From: an uncultured Eubacteriales bacterium
GTDB lineage: Bacteria; Bacillota; Clostridia; Lachnospirales; Anaerotignaceae
Direction of reading: 5' to 3'
NCBI GenBank assembly: GCA_959604475.1
Contig: CAUHBX010000025.1
Location: 1-9,107, forward strand
DNA length: 9,107 nucleotides
Positions 5,439-9,107 of the stretch are shown in pieces (position 1 is the first letter of the stretch; each line of letters begins with the position of its first letter). The notes beneath the pieces are model-generated. The model had not been told where the DNA came from and searched no databases. It was given only the letters and a program-made list of their open reading frames with translations. The position numbers and the translations under genes were made by a program.

Positions 5439-6302
5439 CTATCTCAATATCTCACCTATTGCCGCGATTAACGCGGTTTTATTATCAAAGGCATAGAAGC
5501 CGGCCTCGTTTCTTATTGCAAACTCCTTCATTTCGGCCCTGAAGGATACAAGGGCCTTGGCGTATCTGTCAAGTATCTCAGGGGTCAGCTCCAGCTCCCT
5601 GGCAGCCTTTGTCTCGCTGTCAATCAGCTTGACATTGCCCCTGTCCTCAGGCACGCTTTCCCTGCTGTCCAAAATCTGCACCATATTGACGGCCTGCTTT
5701 TTGCTCCTTAAAAGCTTTACGGCGGAGTCATAGCCGTCCTCGGAGAAAAAGTCCGATACGATAAGGGCAATGCCTTCGCCAAGCCTTTCGCCCGCAAGTG
5801 ACTTGACCGACCTGTTAAGCTCGGTTTTGCCGCCCTTATTCTCCTTTTCAAGAAAAGCGACGGCCTTTGGGAACGACTGTTTTGAGGACAGTCCGGTGCA
5901 TTTATCAACGGCGCCCCCATCGGCCACAAAGATATTTACCAAATCGGAATTGTTCAGCGCTATGTAGGCCATAGACGCAGCAAAGGCCGCTGCATAGTCC
6001 CACTTTTCGGGATAAAAGCGCATGGAGGCGCTTCCGTCAAGGATTATATTAAGCACCGCCTGCCTCTCCTCATTGAAAAGCTTTGTGTACAGCCTGCCAA
6101 AGCGTGCATAGCCGTTCCAGTCCACACGGCGCAGGTCGTCTCCCGGCGTATATTCCCTGAAATCGGAAAATTCCAGAGAGGAGCCCTTGGCGGAGGACTT
6201 CCTCGCGCCTGCCGAGCTGACGGAGGACAGCCTCTTTTTCACGGCCATATCCAGTACCTCAAGCCGTGACAGATATTCGTTTGTAAGCAAATCCTTCAGC
6301 AT
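5439..6302 (-). CDS. DUF58 domain protein with vWA-like fold
   Basis: A 287-residue cytoplasmic protein of the DUF58 family, the usual partner of MoxR ATPases. The hallmark block runs from about residue 40 to 67 and includes LEFSDFREYTPGDDLRRVDW and then YAR. It is followed by a von Willebrand A-type metal site: DGSASM (D89, S91, S93), T160 in GGKTEL and D184 in IVSDFF, so the MIDAS residues look intact. No membrane segment is present, which makes it the short soluble form. The ATG at 6302 is two bases after the MoxR stop, with AGAGGA just inside the MoxR 3' end, so translation is probably coupled. Such pairs are thought to act as chaperones or in metal insertion or envelope-protein assembly; the client here is unknown. 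The transglutaminase or BatA-type genes often found next are absent, because the operon ends at a terminator. Confidence 0.93.
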   Translation of the reverse strand: MLKDLLTNEYLSRLEVLDMAVKKRLSSVSSAGARKSSAKGSSLEFSDFREYTPGDDLRRVDWNGYARFGRLYTKLFNEERQAVLNIILDGSASMRFYPEKWDYAAAFAASMAYIALNNSDLVNIFVADGGAVDKCTGLSSKQSFPKAVAFLEKENKGGKTELNRSVKSLAGERLGEGIALIVSDFFSEDGYDSAVKLLRSKKQAVNMVQILDSRESVPEDRGNVKLIDSETKAARELELTPEILDRYAKALVSFRAEMKEFAIRNEAGFYAFDNKTALIAAIGEILR

Positions 6303-6304
6303 AA

Positions 6305-7273
6305 TCAGGCTTCCTCTTTCAGCAGCTCGTCAATTATATCCTCTACCCTTACGCCGTCGGAAAGCGCCTCGAAATTGAGGAACACCCTATGGCGGAGCAC
6401 ATCGTAGGCCACGTCTTTTATATCCTCATAGGACACGTTGTAGCGTCCCTTTGAAAGCGCGTTAATCCTTGCCGTCCTGATAATTGCCTGCGCCCCACGG
6501 GGGCTTGAGCCGTAGCGGACGTATTTCTTGACGGCCTCAGGGCTTTTTTCAAGCTCGGGATGGCTTTTTATAATAACGTCCATAGCGTATTTTGCCACGG
6601 CGTCGGCAACGGGCACCTCGATGGCGGTATCTCTCATTTCCTTAATCTTATCCGCATTATAAAGCTTCTGCGCCTGCTCGCCCCTTGTACCTGTCGTTAT
6701 GTTTACGATGTCCAGCAGCTCGCTTTCCGACGGGAACTTAACTTCCAGCTTGAATATAAATCGGTCAAGCTGCGCCTCGGGCAGAGGATAGGTTCCCTCC
6801 AGCTCCAGCGGGTTCTGTGTGGCAAGCACGAAAAACGGCTCGGGAAGCTTATAGGTTGTGTTTCCGGCTGTTACGGTCTTTTCCTGCATGGCCTCCAAAA
6901 GCGCGGAATGGGTTTTGGGAGTCGCCCTGTTTATCTCGTCGGCAAGCACGATATTGGCGAATACGGGGCCTTTTTTAAATGTAACCTTCCCGCTTTCGGC
7001 GTCCATCATATTTGTGCCGGTGACGTCGGCCGGCATAAGGTCGGGCGTAAACTGTATTCTTGAGAAGCTTAAATCCATTACCCTCGCCACGGTTTTTACA
7101 AGCTGGGTTTTACCCGTTCCCGGAAGCCCCTCCAAAAGGACGTTTCCGTCCGCAATCATTGAAATTATTATTTTGTGTATAATATCCTTTTGTCCGATAA
7201 TATCCTTGGAAATTTCATCCTCTATCCTTTTGAAATCAGAGGCAAAGGACTTGATAATCTGCTCGTCAGCCAT
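6305..7273 (-). CDS. MoxR family AAA+ ATPase
   Basis: A 322-residue AAA+ ATPase of the MoxR family, full length. It has Walker A GLPGTGKT (49-56), Walker B IVLADEIN (108-115), the MoxR signature NRATPKTHSALLEAMQE (115-131), sensor 1 ATQNP (151-155), arginine finger R171 in LDRF, and sensor 2 R259 in SSPRGAQ. These proteins form ATP-driven rings that remodel or activate a vWA-domain partner, here the DUF58 protein encoded immediately downstream. AGGAGG at 7284-7289 lies ten bases upstream of the ATG. The promoter at 7317-7346 precedes it, divergent from the AI-2E gene. All catalytic residues appear present. The cellular process served cannot be told from the window. Confidence 0.95.
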   Translation of the reverse strand: MADEQIIKSFASDFKRIEDEISKDIIGQKDIIHKIIISMIADGNVLLEGLPGTGKTQLVKTVARVMDLSFSRIQFTPDLMPADVTGTNMMDAESGKVTFKKGPVFANIVLADEINRATPKTHSALLEAMQEKTVTAGNTTYKLPEPFFVLATQNPLELEGTYPLPEAQLDRFIFKLEVKFPSESELLDIVNITTGTRGEQAQKLYNADKIKEMRDTAIEVPVADAVAKYAMDVIIKSHPELEKSPEAVKKYVRYGSSPRGAQAIIRTARINALSKGRYNVSYEDIKDVAYDVLRHRVFLNFEALSDGVRVEDIIDELLKEEA

Positions 7274-7316
7274 AGGTTTTAAACCTCCTGTTATTATTTT
7301 ACTTTTAACTGCCTTT

Positions 7317-7346
7317 AGTATAAAGTTGTCCGCGCCGCTTCGTCAA
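7317..7346 (-). promoter_or_regulatory. Sigma-A-type promoter of moxR/DUF58
   Basis: On the minus strand TTGACG (7341-7346), an 18-base spacer and TATACT (7317-7322), each matching consensus at five of six positions. The expected leader is about 35-40 bases. Confidence 0.7.
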
Positions 7347-7406
7347 TCGGATTAAGATTTATTTAAGAAACTGGTATGAAAAACTATAGTAAATGGGATA
7401 TTGATG

Positions 7407-7415
7407 TGTTAGAAT
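7407..7415 (+). promoter_or_regulatory. Extended -10 promoter of the AI-2E gene
   Basis: TG-T-TAGAAT (TAGAAT at 7410-7415) with only a poor -35 (TAGTAA at 7387-7392, 17-base spacer). It lies about 30 bases upstream of the coding start. Confidence 0.45.
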
Positions 7416-7433
7416 GTTGGCAAAGACTTCCTA

Positions 7434-7441
7434 AGAGGTGA
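7434..7441 (+). promoter_or_regulatory. Ribosome binding site of the AI-2E gene
   Basis: AGAGGTGA precedes both an out-of-frame ATG (7444) and the in-frame TTG (7448). The ATG opens only five codons before a stop, so the TTG is taken as the start. The next in-frame ATG, at 7478, has no ribosome binding site. Confidence 0.6.
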
Positions 7442-7447
7442 ATATGC

Positions 7448-8719
7448 TTGCGAAAATTTAAATTTGACAAAAAATACATGAAAATTGCCCTATACTGCTT
7501 CGCCGTACTGGCCTCATGTATACTGCTGCTGCGGTTTTTGGACAACATAGGGCCGTTTTTCAATACGCTCGGCTACTTCTTTATGACAATTAAGGACATA
7601 CTTATAACATTTATTTACGGCTTTTTCATTGCATTTTTCTTTACGCCTCTTGTGAACTTTCTGGAAAAGTTTATAGGCGCCTACAGCAAAAAAATGCGCT
7701 CACGGCCCAAGCTTCTTCGAAACACGACCATACTTATAACCTACGCCATATTTATAGGCTGTTTTATATGGCTGATGATTTATATGATACCGACGGTATT
7801 CAAAAGCTTCAACGCGCTTATCGTATCGCTGCCGGAAAATATGGACAGCCTTATGAATAAGCTGCCCGACCTGCTTTCATGGCTTGACAGCGAAACAAAG
7901 GCTACCGTTATGGGCGCATTAACAAGGCTTTTGACCCCGCTTCAGGCACAGCTTAACGACCTGCCCGGAATGATGGAGGAAATACTTAAGGGCGGAGACT
8001 TTACAGCATTTATAAGCAGTACGGTAAACGTTGTTTCTACCGTAATCAGTTTCCTTATTGGCATAATAATAAGCTTCTACATGCTTTCCACCAAGGAGGA
8101 TATATCCGCAGGAGGAAAAAAGTTCTGCCTTGCCGTACTTAACGAAGGAACGGCGGAGAGGTTTATAGCCAATATGCAGAGGGTTAACGTCATATTCCAG
8201 AACTTTGTGCTCGGCAAGCTGCTAGACGCCATAGTGCTTGGGGTAATGTGCTTTGTGGGCATGGCAATCTTAAGAATCCCTTACGCTTTGGTAATTAGCG
8301 TTGTAATCGGCATAACCAATATGATACCATATGTAGGGCCTTTTATAGGAACGGTTCCCGCCGTATTTATCGTGCTCCTTGTGGACCCGATGAAGGCGCT
8401 GTGGCTTCTTATTTATATTCTTGTTATACAGCAGATTGACAACTATCTTATCTGCCCAAGGCTGCTTGGCGACCCAACCGGCCTTACGCCCCTGCAGGTG
8501 CTTTTTGCCATTGCCATAGGCGCGTATTTCGGCGGCGCCTTCGGTATGTTTTTGGGCGTTCCCGTTGTGGCCTCAGTAAAGCTTTTCGTTTCCGAATCGG
8601 TAAACAGGAGGTTCAGGGAAAAATATCCCCACGGCTCGCTCGGCCTGCCAAAGGACGACGACGAGGATTTGTGGAACGACGAGACAGACGACTTTGTCGA
8701 GGACATTCCGGATGATTAA
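7448..8719 (+). CDS. AI-2E family transporter-like membrane protein
   Basis: A 423-residue multi-pass protein of the AI-2E family (PF01594; relatives include TqsA, YdiK and some sodium/lithium antiporters). Hydrophobic helices appear at about 12-30, 50-70, 93-115, 192-213, 258-275, 277-312, 316-333 and 350-382. Family motifs are SFYMLSTKEDI (209-219), the block around NMIPYVGPFIGTVPA (291-305), and DNYLICPRLLGDPTGLTPLQ (331-350) followed by a glycine-rich final helix ending in LGVPV. A large soluble loop lies at about 118-190. The last 21 residues are strongly acidic (DDDEDLWNDETDDFVED), unlike the compact ends of many relatives. Translation probably starts at TTG. The family name does not establish autoinducer-2 transport; the substrate is unknown. 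A second membrane-protein gene follows after 38 bases, probably in the same operon. Confidence 0.93.
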   Translation: MRKFKFDKKYMKIALYCFAVLASCILLLRFLDNIGPFFNTLGYFFMTIKDILITFIYGFFIAFFFTPLVNFLEKFIGAYSKKMRSRPKLLRNTTILITYAIFIGCFIWLMIYMIPTVFKSFNALIVSLPENMDSLMNKLPDLLSWLDSETKATVMGALTRLLTPLQAQLNDLPGMMEEILKGGDFTAFISSTVNVVSTVISFLIGIIISFYMLSTKEDISAGGKKFCLAVLNEGTAERFIANMQRVNVIFQNFVLGKLLDAIVLGVMCFVGMAILRIPYALVISVVIGITNMIPYVGPFIGTVPAVFIVLLVDPMKALWLLIYILVIQQIDNYLICPRLLGDPTGLTPLQVLFAIAIGAYFGGAFGMFLGVPVVASVKLFVSESVNRRFREKYPHGSLGLPKDDDEDLWNDETDDFVEDIPDD

Positions 8720-8744
8720 TCAGCGGGCGGACTACCGCACAGTT

Positions 8745-8749
8745 AGGAG
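8745..8749 (+). promoter_or_regulatory. Ribosome binding site of the 8758 gene
   Basis: AGGAG eight bases before a TTG codon, in the 38-base gap after the AI-2E stop. No ATG or GTG is available in frame near it. Confidence 0.6.
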
Positions 8750-8757
8750 TTTTTGTT

Positions 8758-9107
8758 TTGACTAGAACGGCTAAAACCTACACCTTTTTTATTATTTATA
8801 TCGTATTGAACATTACAAGTTCTTTACTATTATTTAACATATTCTATATTTACAATATGGACCCGATGGTCTATAATATTGTTGCGCAGCTTGTACTTTT
8901 TGTGCCTGTTGTGCTGATTGGCGTAAAAATGAGCGGCGAGCGGTTTAAAAGCGCGCTGTCGCTTAATAAAACAAGCATAACGGACGTTATTTTGGCAATC
9001 GGGCTTGCAATAGCAATCGGACCCCTGACAAGCCTTCTGTCCATGATTATGCTTATGTTTTATCCCAACAATGTGCCTGCAAGCCTCGGAGTGGCGTATG
9101 AATCACC
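8758..9107 (+). CDS. Membrane protein, probable CPBP-family protease, N-terminal part
   Basis: The first 116 residues of a gene cut off by the window end. They contain three hydrophobic helices at about 8-33, 40-56 and 75-101. The GERFKSALSLNKTSITDVIL stretch between helices two and three, and the helix ending SLLSMIMLMFYPNNV, resemble the N-terminal part of CPBP (CAAX/Abi) intramembrane metalloproteases of Clostridia. The catalytic EExxxR and histidine motifs would lie beyond the window, so the assignment rests on general pattern only. It starts at TTG (8758) after AGGAG, and no upstream in-frame ATG exists. The short gap after the AI-2E stop, with no terminator in it, suggests co-transcription. 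It could instead be another type of polytopic membrane protein. Confidence 0.65.
   Translation, partial: MTRTAKTYTFFIIYIVLNITSSLLLFNIFYIYNMDPMVYNIVAQLVLFVPVVLIGVKMSGERFKSALSLNKTSITDVILAIGLAIAIGPLTSLLSMIMLMFYPNNVPASLGVAYES

Noticed and set aside
5422..5496. A 24-codon plus-strand frame starting inside the terminator hairpin, preceded by AAGGAG
   Set aside because: The apparent ribosome binding site is one arm of the inverted repeat, and the frame is antisense to the conserved end of the DUF58 gene.
8721..8740. GCGG/CCGC hairpin after the AI-2E gene as a terminator
   Set aside because: The four-base-pair stem has no T-tract directly after it, and the next gene follows in the same direction at operon-like spacing.

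Overview
This window looks like chromosomal DNA from a moderately AT-rich Gram-positive anaerobe of the Clostridia, probably Lachnospiraceae-like. That is inferred from the strong AGGAGG-type ribosome binding sites, the GTG/TTG starts and the gene families present; no marker gene fixes the taxonomy.

Layout. (1) Positions 86-3321, minus strand: a three-gene envelope-lipid operon transcribed from one clear promoter (near 3369-3398) in the order cardiolipin synthase, acyl-ACP thioesterase, DUF2156 (MprF C-terminal-like) protein. The start of the last gene is moved to 1060 on ribosome-binding-site evidence. (2) Positions 3532-4005, plus: a divergently transcribed single-pass membrane protein of unknown function, closed by a strong intrinsic terminator. 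(3) Positions 4035-5407: an accessory-looking, partly very AT-rich islet. It holds two GC-rich hairpin-like intergenic repeats with a related loop, two tandem paralogous XRE-family regulators on the minus strand, and a 47-codon plus-strand gene divergent from them. (4) Positions 5439-7273, minus: a two-gene MoxR ATPase / DUF58 operon with its own promoter and a terminator. (5) Positions 7448-9107, plus: an AI-2E family membrane protein followed by a truncated multi-pass membrane protein, probably a CPBP-family intramembrane protease. Both appear to start with TTG.

How the parts fit. The first operon plausibly remodels membrane lipids: cardiolipin formation, acyl release, and a possible aminoacyl transfer. 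MoxR/DUF58 is a chaperone-like AAA+/vWA pair. The most unusual segment is the XRE islet. The two regulators are about 57% identical and share promoter and ribosome-binding-site layout. The small divergent gene encodes a peptide that aligns without gaps to the C-terminal helical tail of both regulators but has no DNA-binding domain. By analogy with SinI/SinR it could be a heterodimerising antirepressor. This is an inference from a short alignment and has not been tested.
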